This document shows, one piece after another, positions 12,589 to 24,330 of a stretch of 64,000 bases of DNA; position 1 is the first letter of the stretch, and every line of letters begins with the position of its first letter. Source of the stretch: Allacma fusca. Taxonomy: Eukaryota > Arthropoda > Collembola > Symphypleona > Sminthuridae. Both the position numbers and the translations under genes were made by a program. Location of the stretch: positions 78,045,067 to 78,109,066 of the forward strand of contig OX359245.1 of the NCBI GenBank assembly GCA_947179485.1, written 5' to 3'. The notes beneath the pieces are model-generated. The model saw nothing but the letters and a program-made list of their open reading frames with translations. It was not told the DNA's origin and searched no databases.

Positions 12589-13025
12589 TATAGGTATGCG
12601 ACTGGTCTGGTCCACTTATAATGGTCAGTCATTGGTCTGGTCCGGTACCAGATTTGTATGGTCTGGTCCGGTCTGATCGAACACTTGGACCAGACTAGAT
12701 ACAATTTGCCCAGCTTCAGGACCAGACCAGACCACAGGAACATGGTCCTAAAAGTACGCAAGATAAAAAATTTGAGCTCACGAAATTCCGTGGAACAAAT
12801 TTAAAATGTCATTTCTGGTAATAAAACAAGAATTTCACTGGATAAAATGTAAATATTTTATTGCTCACAAAGATTTTCTGGACCATGGTCTCGGGTCTGG
12901 TCAAAACGACTGGATCCGACCATTGGTCTGGTCCGAAAAACTGGACCAGAAAAATCGTCTGGTCTGAGCTTTGGACTAGACCAGTTTCATCAAATCTGGA
13001 TCAGACCAGACCATTGGCAACACTA
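12589..13025. mobile_element. Non-autonomous hAT element, GGTCTGGTCC family, copy A
   Basis: Flanked by a perfect 8-bp duplication ATGGAGAG (12581-12588 and 13026-13033). The right end, read inward, is TAGTGTTGCCAATGGTCTGG; the left end is a diverged version. Both ends carry iterated GGTCTGGTCC / GGACCAGACC words. It has no coding capacity. Confidence 0.78.
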
Positions 13026-13361
13026 ATGGAGAGCACCAAGCCTACATATAAGCCAACATCTCATTGTCAAAATAGCTCAGCCCAATAAATAAATATTTTA
13101 TATAAGATGAGAAATATATGGACTATCTATGGCTTTGAGTTTCAAATATAGAGCTAATTTTTGAAAAAATCTGCAAGAAACTGCTAAAAAGTTGGGAAGA
13201 CAAATATTTTGCCCCTTTGATTGTTTATAGGATGATGGGTGGGGCATTTTATAGCACCCAGTCCATATGTACATGCATTTTTGTATACACACATAACGGA
13301 TTTGTAGTTTTAGCTTGGGACTTGACGACTTTCGCAATTTTCTCATCTGAATAGCTCTATC

Positions 13362-13795
13362 TAGTGATGCCAATGTCTAGTCTGATCCACAATTTACGAA
13401 ACTGGTCTGGTCCAAAAGTCACACCAGACCAAAGACCATGGTCCAGAAAACCGTTAAGAGTAATTATATAATCAAGTTTTATTAAGTGAAAGTTCCATTT
13501 TATCCCTAAAAGTGACCATTTTAAACGTTTCATGGAATTTTGTAAATCCGCAAATTTTTAATTTCGCAAAATCAAAATATTTATTTACTTATTTTATTTA
13601 TTTCTTTATTTTTATTTTATTTTTTAAATTTTATTTATTTTAATTAAATATTAGAACCATTGTCCTTTGGTCTGGTCTGGTCTGGTCCTGATACTGGACC
13701 AATTTCATCTGGTCTGGTCCAAGTGTTGGACCAGACCCCACCAAACCAATAACGGACCATTATGAATGGTCCGGACCAGACCATTGGCATCCCTA
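13362..13795. mobile_element. Non-autonomous hAT element, GGTCTGGTCC family, copy B
   Basis: Termini TAGTGATGCCAATG and (inverse) TAGGGATGCCAATGGTCTGG are flanked by GCTCTATC and GCTCTATA, a 7/8 match expected of an 8-bp target duplication. It is a sister of the element 340 bp to its left and uses the same GGTCTGGTCC words. The central part is a TTTATTTATT low-complexity run. Confidence 0.75.
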
Positions 13796-16247
13796 GCTCT
13801 ATATCTACATATAACTCAATAATATCTTCTTAAAAATGTTCACCTTCTACTATGTCACACAAATTCTTTTGTTTATGTCTCACAGTAATTCAGTGACAAA
13901 ATACTACATCACAAAAACATTTTTTTCAAAATTTTTCTCCACTTTCATTTTATAATAATTCCTCATCCCTGTGTATTTATTTATATTTCCTAAACATGTT
14001 TCCCTAAAATTTTATAGCATTTTAGAAAAACTAAAACAACCGACGAGCACTGGTTTTGTCACGTTCAAAGAAATTGGAGTACTGTACAACAATTTATTCC
14101 ATCCACTTACTAAACGGTGGCGATTTTTCCGTCCAAGAGAACTATATTTTTTATTATCAAAGAAGCCCGAAATGTTTTCGGAATAAGTGCAATGAAAACC
14201 CTGCACTCATTTATTATTGCAGTCCCACATGATAAAAGTGTCCAATCCATTAGAAATTCTTCCGTCCCTTAGTTTAGTATTATCTATCGGTTCAACGTTC
14301 TGTGAGACTTAGTCCAGTTATGACCCAAAGTTAGACAATTGAGTATCTACATAATTATTACACTTGATTCCAAAATTGCTTAAGTTTAACTTACTGGTTA
14401 AAATCCAGTTTTAAGAAGTTGATTGATTGTCACTGTGAGAGGTCAATTCCTGCCTTCAGTATGAGGTCACCTGGCGGGTTGTCACTTCAGCAAAATATCT
14501 GCCAACAAAGTCAATATATCTGCCTCAAGTGAGGATCATCTCATTGATTCCAGTTCCAGAGGCTGACTTGACTTGACTGGTTCCAACTTCAATAAATTAA
14601 ATTATTTCATTAAGTGAGACAGGTTCCTTTATAATTAAAAGGCAAATTATTATTAAATCAGAGGTCGGTCAGATATGAAGGCAATTTTTTGTGGTACTCT
14701 CAGTGGAAATTAAATTTTTTTCCGGTGGTACTGTAGTAGTGGTAAATGCTTAATGTATATAATTTAAAATAATTTGGGATAAAAAATAGGAATGACTTAC
14801 CATTAGCTTAGTACACAACTAGGAATTAAATCCTGTGAGTATGCCGTGAAGTGTTGGCTATTTGCCGCATTTTTTTTGTTATTGTTATTTTGTCCCTTTT
14901 TGAATTTCCCTCCAGATATAGCATATGATATTTCCAGCTAGGGATAAGCGTCCCAACGCCCGTCGGGAAGATTTTGTTCCCGTCGGGAATAATTATTATC
15001 GTAGCTTGGATTTACAATCCGTCACGTGTCCTTCCCAACCAAAGGTGTACAAATTAGTTTGCCTTACCTGAAACCAATAAATTATTTTCAGTGTTTGATC
15101 CTGCCTACAATTTGTGTGCATTAATGTCGCTCCGAAAAATTATGTTGACATATAAAGATGAATTATTCACAATCCTATACCTATTTTGCCCATTTATTTC
15201 TAAACAAAATCCATCCACTGCTTACAAGTTTATATATTTTGAAAAGGAAACTATTGCCTACATTTACCCCTACATAACTTTAGCATATATTTGCACATAT
15301 GAGTAATATATATGTAACAAATTTAGCCTTTAGCGGAGCTATGCCAATGTAGGACTACCGAAGTTCTCTCCCTACAAAAGCGCTTTCCCTATAATGACAT
15401 ATTGAGAGTCTCCTGGCGTTCTGCATTTTACTTAATACTGACTTAGGAACATCATGCATAGTCCAGTAAATATTTTTAACAATTATTGTATTTCGGAGCT
15501 AATTTCTTTCACCAAGCTATTCACCAATTTTAGGACAAATTGATGGATGCATTATTTAATTATTTGAAAGTGTATCCAAAACAATTTGAAAGCACCTTTA
15601 GTTTCGAAGATATGAAAGGCTCAAGGTCAGGGTCTGATTCTGATACTGCGTATATGTTTATAGTATTAATAATATCACAGATTATTTTATTGTATGAAAA
15701 AAATTTCTAAAATCAACTATTAATTCTTGATCATGTGTCAGATGCTATACACACAATAGGTTAGATTATTATTATGTGCTGGATATTTAAATTTATAATT
15801 AGCCTAACTCCTAAGAGTGCTTTCCGGATGATGTCAAGTGATTTCTAATCCATCTGCCCACTTTGCTATTACTATGGTGAATTCCACTACCTTGAACATT
15901 CTGCTTTAATTTTGCTTAACAAATTTTTTGCCATGTAAAGTTATCAGTTTATTGTGTACATCAACATCAACCCAACATAAAAGTGATTGTAAAATATGAG
16001 CATCCATTAACTTATATTTAAATACAATGGCAATTGCTCCAAACATGTTTTATAGTGGGAACCCATCAATATTATAGAGCCTGTATTTTTCTCGATAAAT
16101 TTTATGCACCTATATTTTCTCTACTTGTTACCCCTACATCCTACATGTAGGGGAAGCGCCCACCTTTGTTCCCAACCTTTATTCCTACACGGGAACCACT
16201 TTATATAAAAAATATTTTGATACACTATGTTCGTATTTTTATTTATA
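13796..16247. other. Intergenic, no gene recognised
   Basis: About 2.4 kb of AT-rich sequence. Frames of up to 71 codons exist (for example 13971-14186 and 15091-15306), but they have no recognisable domain, no splice context and no paralogue in the window. A short CGTCGGGAAG...CCCGTCGGGAA duplication near 14960-14990 is the only structure noticed. Confidence 0.4.
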
Positions 16248-16515
16248 CTAGAAAAAGCCCTGTGCTTCACAGGGACAATTACTTAAAGAGGTGGTAGTGT
16301 GATTGTAGAAATTAAAAGCCAAACGGCTTACGAATCAAGCCCTGTCGTAAAGACTTGTTGTATGCCTAAATCGTGCGCGATAATATTAAGTATAGCGCTT
16401 TAAATAAACGGACAGGTAGTGCATGCCACCTTTCAAACGCTTTGTAAGGCCATTGAATTAAGATCGCGCGAAACTTTAAATAATGGGACAGAAAGTGCTC
16501 TTTAATAATAAAGGA
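16248..16515 (-). mobile_element. Complete 268-bp non-autonomous Helitron
   Basis: Read on the minus strand, it starts TCCTTTATTATTAAAGAGCA and ends with the hairpin CCCTGTGAAGCACAGGG followed by CTTTTTCTAG. It is inserted between A and T with no target duplication. TC start, subterminal 3' hairpin, CTAG end and A|T target are the four Helitron criteria. Its two ends match the two ends of the large insertion at 41367-49550. It encodes nothing. Confidence 0.82.
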
Positions 16516-17011
16516 TTTGAGATCATGAATTATTTCCTTTTTAAGGGATCTAAAACCCTAAATATGCGTGGAAATATTTATTAAATTGAATAATAGTATA
16601 ATAAAAAAACTTTTTCTGGTTTCAATCTATACCCTCACAATTTTATGTTCTACGACCTCAATTATTTTTGACTTAAGGGCAGTGTATAATAGACTCAAAG
16701 GAATCTCCATGTAATTTTTGTCAAGCACAAATCTCTAACATATTTTAATCAGCACCAGAGGCTGTTCATAAAAATGGCAAAATAAAAATCTCCTACTTTT
16801 CTTTGAGTTTTTTATTTTGGCTCCTGAAGCTGAATTTCCCAGTAGGTGTCTGTTTTTGCGTATAATATCCGAAATTATGAATAGGGGGTTACATGTGGGA
16901 TCCCCGCAAAGCTCGTACCTTTCTTACAAACAAGGGGCAAAATATATTAAATACAACATTTTGTAGGTGGAAAAATGTCTAAAACAATTCTTGAATTTGC
17001 TGTGTTATTAA
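16516..17011. other. Intergenic, no gene recognised
   Basis: AT-rich stretch between a Helitron and a hAT element. No frame with recognisable homology was seen. Confidence 0.35.
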
Positions 17012-17866
17012 CAGGGCTGGAGTATTCGAAAAATATGAATACAATTCTGATTAAGATTAATCCTAACGGATTCTAATTCCAATTCAAATGTATTTCTTTC
17101 ATAAAATCAAAATTCCAATCCGATTTATTCAAATATTTTCTATGAATTCCAATGTAATTCAAATACTTCAGTTATTAAATATTACTACCTGGAGGTACTA
17201 GAGTCCCAAAAATATCGTAACTTTATACTAAATTTAAGCCACAAAGGGTCTAAATTCGCAATTATAAATGCAACGAAGCCACGGTATATGCAAGACCATT
17301 TTATAAAGGCATTTCTGCTTAATCTACGCAAGTACCATAACCGTAAATGAGTTGTTGTTTCACCCTGTTTTTCAGGGATACTCTAGTAGTAAAAAAAGTG
17401 AGCTGCATGATTGTTCCCCTGAAAAACTTAAACCCTTTTTTTCCAAATCAGAAAATTAATGACAAATGAATTAATTGCTTATAGATTACAGCGAATTCAT
17501 TTTCAGAAAATAAAGTAGTTTGTTCATCTGAGAAATTTTGTGGAGTCAAACATAATCCCAAATTTTGTATTCCAATGAGTAGTTAAAAAAACCATGTTAT
17601 GGCTGAGAAAAAACTACTTTTGTTGCTTGAATTTACGATATAAACTTCAATATGTATATCACAGATTTTTCGGATATATAAGCATTGTATACAATATTCA
17701 AATATATTTTGAATACTAATTCGAATACACATATTTTTTTCCGATTCAATACGGATTTAAATACTTGAAAAAATATATTTAGGAATACCAATTCCGATTA
17801 AAATACCACAAAATAGGAATGAAATACCGATTCCAATTCTAATTCCGATTCGAATGACCAGCCCTG
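17012..17866. mobile_element. Non-autonomous hAT element with ATTCCAATTC / ATTCGAATAC iterons
   Basis: Termini CAGGGCTGGAGTATTCGAA and (inverse) CAGGGCTGGTCATTCGAATC are flanked by a perfect 8-bp duplication GTTATTAA (17004-17011 and 17867-17874). CAGGGxTGG is a common hAT terminus. Both ends have iterated ATTCCAATTCGAATAC-type words. The interior is non-coding. Confidence 0.82.
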
Positions 17867-18417
17867 GTTATTAAGACTTTATTATTCTTGATCTAGTTTA
17901 ATGATGCAAATTTTGAAAAAACCTGGGGAAAAACTTGATTCATTATTGGAGAATCATAGTTGGGATGCGACAATTTGTAGCGTTTTTTGAATGAAAAACT
18001 GGAGTATGCGACAATAATATTTCATACTGGTAATTTCACGTACTCGGACATGAACAAAGATTCCAAGTCTCATTATATAACCTCAAAATGAATCAGGATC
18101 GTATTATATGAAGTAGATGAAACCCTTGTATGTACATATCTTCTAATCAAACATCCGCACCACATACAAGTAATAATTTCTTCGAGCAGTTTTTACACAA
18201 ATATCAACACTATTCTCTGTTATGACATTAGAACTGAGGTTATACAATGAGAGCGTCAAGGTCTGGTCCTTTGTGCTTGGAAGTTTCTGCATTTTAAGAA
18301 GATAAATAATTAGTTTCGCATAAAAATATCAAACCCAAAACAATAATAAATTACCAATTGCGAAGTATTTTTTATCATGCGTTCTCTCTCTCTGTAATTC
18401 TAAGGCCCTGAGCAAAA

Positions 18418-21400
18418 ATGAGTTGCCACATTTTTATGGGAATTTACACTTTCGGATTACTAGTCATTATTGGTAAGATCCTCAAAATCAAAATCGTTTT
18501 TATTCAATGTCCCTACACCATAAAAATTGGGATTCCAAATGATTCTGCGTTATAAATTTGAAGCATCAAAATTAATTACTCCAAGACGATTTTTTGTCCA
18601 TTGAAAAATATTGACAGGAAATTTGGTCTTTGGGAGAATATAAAATGGTTAGGAAAGTTTAGAGCAGCGTGTGATTACTACAGATAATAAAATAAATACG
18701 AATAATTACAGTCATACAATGAAACTTGGACTTCCCATCACGTTATTGATCTCTTAACATCTGATGATGTGGGCCTGAATTGACCTAGTTCTCCAAACAT
18801 AATTTTAGAAATCCAAAACGAGGATTTGCTTCATATGTAAAGGGGAGCTGGACGTTTTATATTGGGTTATTGAGCTGGAAGGGGATGATTATTGCAGTCA
18901 ACTTCGACCTTGCATAATCTATGAATTATGAATGTTATAATGCAAGTTGTTTTGTTTCCAGCAAAATCGGATGACCTAGCAGTATCAAACCGACTGTACA
19001 ATCAATTATGCAACAGCTTTGAGAATTCGCAGTATGGAAGGGTCCTTCCCGGATCTTCTGGGTCTTCTTCGGTTTGTCCAGTTATTGAGAAGGAAGGAGC
19101 CAGCAACGAATGGACCTTTAATACTTGCGGTTAAAATCTTTCCCATTCATACTCCTTGTCACAGAACATTTATTCTCACGATTAGCTTTAAGAATAGTTA
19201 TCTTCAGGGGTCGGATTTATTTGGGAAGACGGGAAGAATCTTCCCAGTGAAAAAAAAATTTTCATCAGGGAAATTTTTTTCAAGCGGGATTGCAAACGGA
19301 TTTTCAAATCTGTTGACCTTTTTTTTGGCAGGGGTTTTAGAAATTTTTGAGGTGTTTTACTGAAAATGGTTTTTTTCAACAGGGATTTTCGAAATTGTTG
19401 AGGTGATTTACGAAAATGATTTTTTGTCAGCAGGGATTTTCAAATTTGTTGACCTTTTTTTCAGCAGGGATTTTTGAATTTGTTGGGGTGTATTACGAAA
19501 ATTATTTTGTCAACAGGGAGTTTTAAACTTGCTTCGAACAGGAACATCATGACCAGCAGGGAAAATGAAAAAAATCTTCCAGGGAGATTTACAAAAATCC
19601 GACCCCTGGTAATCTTTAATTTGATTGGAGAGAGAAAATGGATTAGTGCATAATTTTTGCCTGTGATGTATTCTCCTCCTTGTGGCCAGGGGTGGATTAA
19701 TAAAATAATTTTTACCCTGGCCCTAAGACTTAAAATAAATGGGTGGGCCTTTACTCATGTCAACGCTGTTTTTACCAATTTTTAATGACATATCGTCACA
19801 AGTATTACTCTCATTAAGGTCAAAATAGACTCCATAAACATTTGACGTTTGAATACGGGGATTCACTTGCCCCGGATAATCTTCCCTGTGTTTCAGTAGC
19901 TCCACGATTTCCTGATGCTATCCATGTCTTTACGTATTGTATGGGATCAAATTGAGGTACAGGAGGATCAACCATCTTAATAAATAACAATGAAGAAACA
20001 TTGGCGACCAGAAGCGAACTGCGAATATTCACCATTATAAGATTCATTTGTAGAAATCCTCGTTCACACTCGGACGACGAAATTGGGATAACTTTAATCC
20101 AGTTATTTAATTTTGCCACATTTTCCGGCAATTCCTTGATAACTGGCCAATTCTGAATAAAATGATGGAATTCAAGAAGTATTTCTCTATCGCCAACCGA
20201 ACTTTCGACACAGTTGAGATATTTCTTCTTTCCGTATGTTAAATTGTACTTAATATTTTTGGGCCAATATTCAGGACGCAATACCTTCACTAAATTAGGG
20301 ATAGCTTCATCTTCCGGACTTAACATTCTCAACTTGATTTGTTTCTCCAACAGGTAGTAAAATTTTGTAGGATTAATTTCTCGAGTACTATTGTCACATC
20401 CGCAGAGTACTACTTTTGAAATCCCGGTCTTCACAGGCATTTAACGCAATTTCGTAACAAGGTCCAGGGTTTGTTCGCCAATTTTCAAACACGTGGAGTT
20501 GTCTTAGTATTAAACTTTGGTGTGCATTAAAGATTTCTCGGGATTGAAATTCTAATGAAAGTTCGGATAACTCTTGTAAAGCATCACACATCAGGGCTAA
20601 GTTCAATACAAACGTTGTTTTCGTTATGTACTTTAGTAACCCAAGATACATACTTCGATCTTTAGAATCTCGCTTTTTGTCCTTCGAAGCACTAACAAAA
20701 TGCTCGCAAATGGCCAAATAGCTTTGCCAAACAGCGTTTACAGTGCGGTAACTCGAAGCGACCCAACGAATATCCAAAACACGTCCTATTTTTAGTATCT
20801 GGAAAATCTGGATATCTAACTCTAGTGCACACTCCTTTATTTCCCTCGCATTTTTTTGTGACGCATGGTACAACGATTAAAGCTTATCCATAACCAATCC
20901 GAATGACAACGTTTGATTGCCATAAGTATCAATATGTTAAACCGTACGTCCCCATCCTTAAATGCAAGCATACATACAGAATACATGCAATAGGTTGAAG
21001 TACTACTAGTTGCAGTGAAAGCGCATGGTTTAGAGCTTTGGCTTTAACCTTTCAATAAAACTGACAATAAGGGCCTTGACAAAATTTTTTTACCCAGGCC
21101 CTCAAATTTTTTACCCTGGCCGGGCCAGGGTGGGCCACCCCGTAAATCCACCCCTGCTTGTGGCGGAATATCATGTCTTACAATTTTAAGGGTGGTCTTT
21201 AGATAGTAGAGGACATCTATGTACATTATACGAGTAACATTACTGGCTGAAATGGTAAAAATATTTTATGGTGGTAAATGTGCGGGAATAATAATGTTTT
21301 TTTCGGCTGCAGATGGAAATAAAGCCCGATTATCGGATGGGGCCGATAATGGTAATGCTGATGGGGAAGACTTCGATGAAAGGATCATAAACGGCAGGGA

Positions 21401-22541
21401 CGCCGTACCATTTTCCCATCCTTACCTAGTTTACCTTCGAACTGACTTCTTAGAAAAGGGACTCAGTGGCACTATATACAACAGCTACACTATCCTTGTG
21501 AACACGTACCATCTGGAGGCAAACCTAAATAAGGCGGGATCGAAGGACAATCTTCGGATTCACATCGGAAAACATAAAAATGAGGAGCGCGAAAATGAGG
21601 AGCAAATTCGGTTCATGTGCAATTACACAACTCACCCAAAATAGTAATTAAATGAATTCATTATTTTGATTTCAAAATGTTTTTCATTTTATTGTAAAAT
21701 AATTCCATATTATGCCCAGCAGCAAAACTTCCAATTAGAATCTGCGCCCTCCAGAGTATTCCTTGGTTCTGTAACAATGGTTCTATTGTTGGCTCATTTC
21801 CTAATTATGTATGCTTAGTATTGGAAGTTTTTGTACTGGACAAAATCATGCGCATTAGCACTAGGTTTTTGGGGCGAAGCGCAACTAAGAATCCCTGGTG
21901 TTAAAGTATACAGTTGGAGAACAAGGTCGTATTGTGAGGGATTTTAATCAAGGTTATTGTTTCAGTGTGAATGGTAAGCCAAACAGCTATTACTTATACA
22001 CGGCTGTTCATCTATACGAGCCCATAACATTCAACAATTACGCGGACAAAATTCGCATGGCTAAGCCAAGTCAAAAAAATACCATTGAAAAAACTTGTCT
22101 CATCCCAGGCTGGGGTAGCAGAGGTGGTGGACCCAAGACTTCAAATATATTGCAAGAAGCAGATACCATAATTCGGGACTGTGTCGGCAATCCTACCATT
22201 GATGATAATGAGTTCTGCACGAATCCCGTTTACTGCTGGGTAAGTTAACGAAACAATTATCAAATAGAATTCAACCAGATTATACATATGGAAAGTGTTA
22301 ACTGGAAAACTTTTCTAAATAGGCAGATTCAGGATCCCCACTAGTTTGCACAGACAAGCACCGTATATTTACAACTGGTATGGCCTCTGCCACTGGTAGA
22401 GCCACAGGAACTGACTGTAAGAAAGCCTACGATACTCTCTATGCAGACCTCAAAATCCAGGACGTACATGATTGGGCAGAGAAGACCTTTAAGGATCATG
22501 AGGAGTTGTGTCGGCCGTCGATTCGAAACGAAGTTTTTTAA
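18418..22541 (+). CDS. Secreted serine protease homologue, copy 1 (catalytic Asp lost)
   Basis: Exons are 18418-18472, 18962-19129, 21313-21643, 21966-22239 and 22323-22541, giving 348 residues with matching phases. Exon 1 is a signal peptide (MSCHIF, then a hydrophobic run). Exon 2 is a 56-residue module with Cys at 35, 57 and 74; a TAA lies right after its donor, so without splicing it would end a short secreted peptide. Exon 3 has an acidic linker and a zymogen-like cleavage point, R98 before IINGRD. The chymotrypsin fold follows: NTYHL replaces AAHC (His141 kept, the C42/C58 pair both lost), YTAVHL replaces DIAL (Asp lost), and ADSGSPLVC replaces GDSGGP (Ser kept). The S1 position 189 is Val. 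It is therefore predicted to be non-proteolytic. Such homologues act as cofactors in melanisation or clotting cascades, but the role here is unknown. Intron 2 holds two hAT insertions. Confidence 0.85.
19205..19608. mobile_element. hAT MITE, CAGGGGTCGGATTT family, copy 1
   Basis: Inverted termini CAGGGGTCGGATTT / AAATCCGACCCCTG are flanked by GTTATCTT and GTAATCTT (7/8 match). The interior repeats the word TTTTCAGCAGGGATTTTTGAA several times. It lies in intron 2 of the first protease homologue. A second copy lies at 52298-52693. Confidence 0.82.
19687..21156 (-). mobile_element. hAT transposon (KIAA1586-like transposase), full length but broken
   Basis: Inverted termini CAGGGGTGGATT / AATCCACCCCTG are flanked by a perfect 8-bp duplication CTTGTGGC (19679-19686 and 21157-21164), so the 1470-bp insertion is intact end to end. 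The minus strand holds two overlapping frames (20873-20394 and 20440-19820) in different phases. The first has the hAT catalytic-core region (LDIRWVASSYRTVNAVW). The second ends in the dimerisation region (ISSSECERGFLQMNLIM, then FDPIQYVKTW). The N-terminal zinc finger and first catalytic block are absent, and the frames are shifted, so it cannot encode a working transposase. The repeated word ACCCTGGCC near both ends is probably the subterminal binding word. Confidence 0.85.
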
Positions 22542-24330
22542 GAGTAGACAAAAATTCCGATTCAAATGTTTTGTTTAGTACTCTTATGCTTGAAATATTG
22601 CCTATATCTACAATATAAGGTTTTCGATTCCGACTGCTATGAAAGCCTTTTTTTGCTTCAAAATATTTGATTTTATTGGGAATCTTAATTCTTTACACGT
22701 GAAATATTGTCTTTATATAACGTTTACGATTTTGACAACTATATGAAAGCTATTGTTTGGCACCAAAGCATTTTATTTCCTTTGACTAGTTTTAAGATAC
22801 ATAACCTATGTCGATTTTTGAAAATACTCTCGCATGTTTCATCTTTTTAGTTTCTGTCCTAATGAGAAATTAGCACATTTGACATATGACACTTTGGGAA
22901 TTCTCATACCAGAACCAGGGCATTTGCAGGAACACAAGCTAAGCATCATAACTTTGTCAGATTGATAATTTCATGGGAATTTTTGTATTAAAATTTCTGT
23001 TTTGAAAAAGTTTACACTGCTACAACTTGAAGTGATTCTTGAATGAAAAACCAGTATACACGACAATACGATTTCGTATACTAACAATAAGGCTTTCATC
23101 CGATTGGATGATCCGCGCGGATACACAATCCGATCGGATCGGATGCGCACTCCTTATCATGTTATCGGACTCGGACCGGATCGAATCGGATTTGGAAACG
23201 ACTTTATTCGATCGGTTCGGATCACAAATAATGAAAATCGGATAATCCGACGGATATCCGAAAATCGAATTTTTAGCGCTTTCGAGCGACCATGCAGTAA
23301 GAACGAAATGTGCAACAACAATTTGTCCAAAGAGTAGCTATGTCGCTTTTTACATGTTTTCTTATCAATTCTGCAAAGGTGTTCAAATGACTCAGCCTAT
23401 ATCTATCCTATAAGTATATTTCGTATTTATAAAATTTGAACCGAGCCTACATATAACATGTCTACATCATTCCTAAATTTTATTTGCTTTTCGTTACTGA
23501 TAGACTATTTAAGGGAATTCTACTCTAATAAATTGAAAAAAAATTGGAATAAAATAATTTGAGTTAAGCCACCTTGGCCAAAGTCCCTAAGAGCAGAACA
23601 CTTTCGATCCCCCCTTGGATGGCATCGGAATAGTGCTCAAATTTTTGCAACTTTGGTCAAAAGGGATGTCGTACTTAAGAATACACAAATTAAATACCAC
23701 AAGAAACATTTCTAAAGTCAGCTGAACAATAAGACAATCTAAATAACAGAAATCTATTAACTGACTGACAACATATCTCATAATAAATCCTGTTCGAAAT
23801 TTAAATTGTGTTCAAGCGCAAATTTTTATTTCACTGGTCGAGTTTGTACAGTTTCCACTTTACCGAATATTTAGACATTTTAATTTCCGTGAGGTTTCAG
23901 CGCATATCAAGGCGTGAGAGCACTAACGTTTCATGCTTGAACCGCACTATGAAACATACAATCTGCAAGTTCGGACATTGACAAGGAATCCAAGTCTCGC
24001 TATAAAACCTCAATATGAATCCACATCGTATTAAATTAAGTGGATATAAAGCCATTGGGTGTATTTTCTATTCAAAAATTCCAATACAGCATACAAATCA
24101 TAATTTCTTTTGAGTAGTGTGTCTATAAATATCAACATAATTCTCTGCAAATGACATTAGAACTAAGGATACAATGAATGCGTTATGGTCTCAGCCTTTG
24201 TACTGGGAAGTTTCTTCTTTTTGAAACTATAAATACTTTCGCTTAAAAATGTCAATCTCAAAACAATACCAGTTCCGAAGGAGTTTTTCTCATTTACTCT
24301 CTCCTTTATACTCTGAAGCCCTCATCAAAC
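22542..24330. other. Intergenic between the protease homologues; duplicated upstream DNA and a CGGATCGGAT-rich block
   Basis: Parts of this stretch (near 23030-23080 and 23960-24330) are diverged copies of the DNA upstream of copy 1 (17985-18410), so the duplication included regulatory sequence. A TATAAAACCTC string near 24001 and TATATAACCTC at the matching place upstream of copy 1 (near 18076) may be promoter elements, but they are about 330 bp from the start codons. At 23095-23275 iterated CGGATCGGAT words resemble the subterminal repeats of the other hAT MITEs here; its boundaries were not found. Confidence 0.5.

Noticed and set aside
18980..19134. Exon 2 as a clip domain
   Set aside because: Only three Cys with spacing unlike the six-Cys clip pattern.
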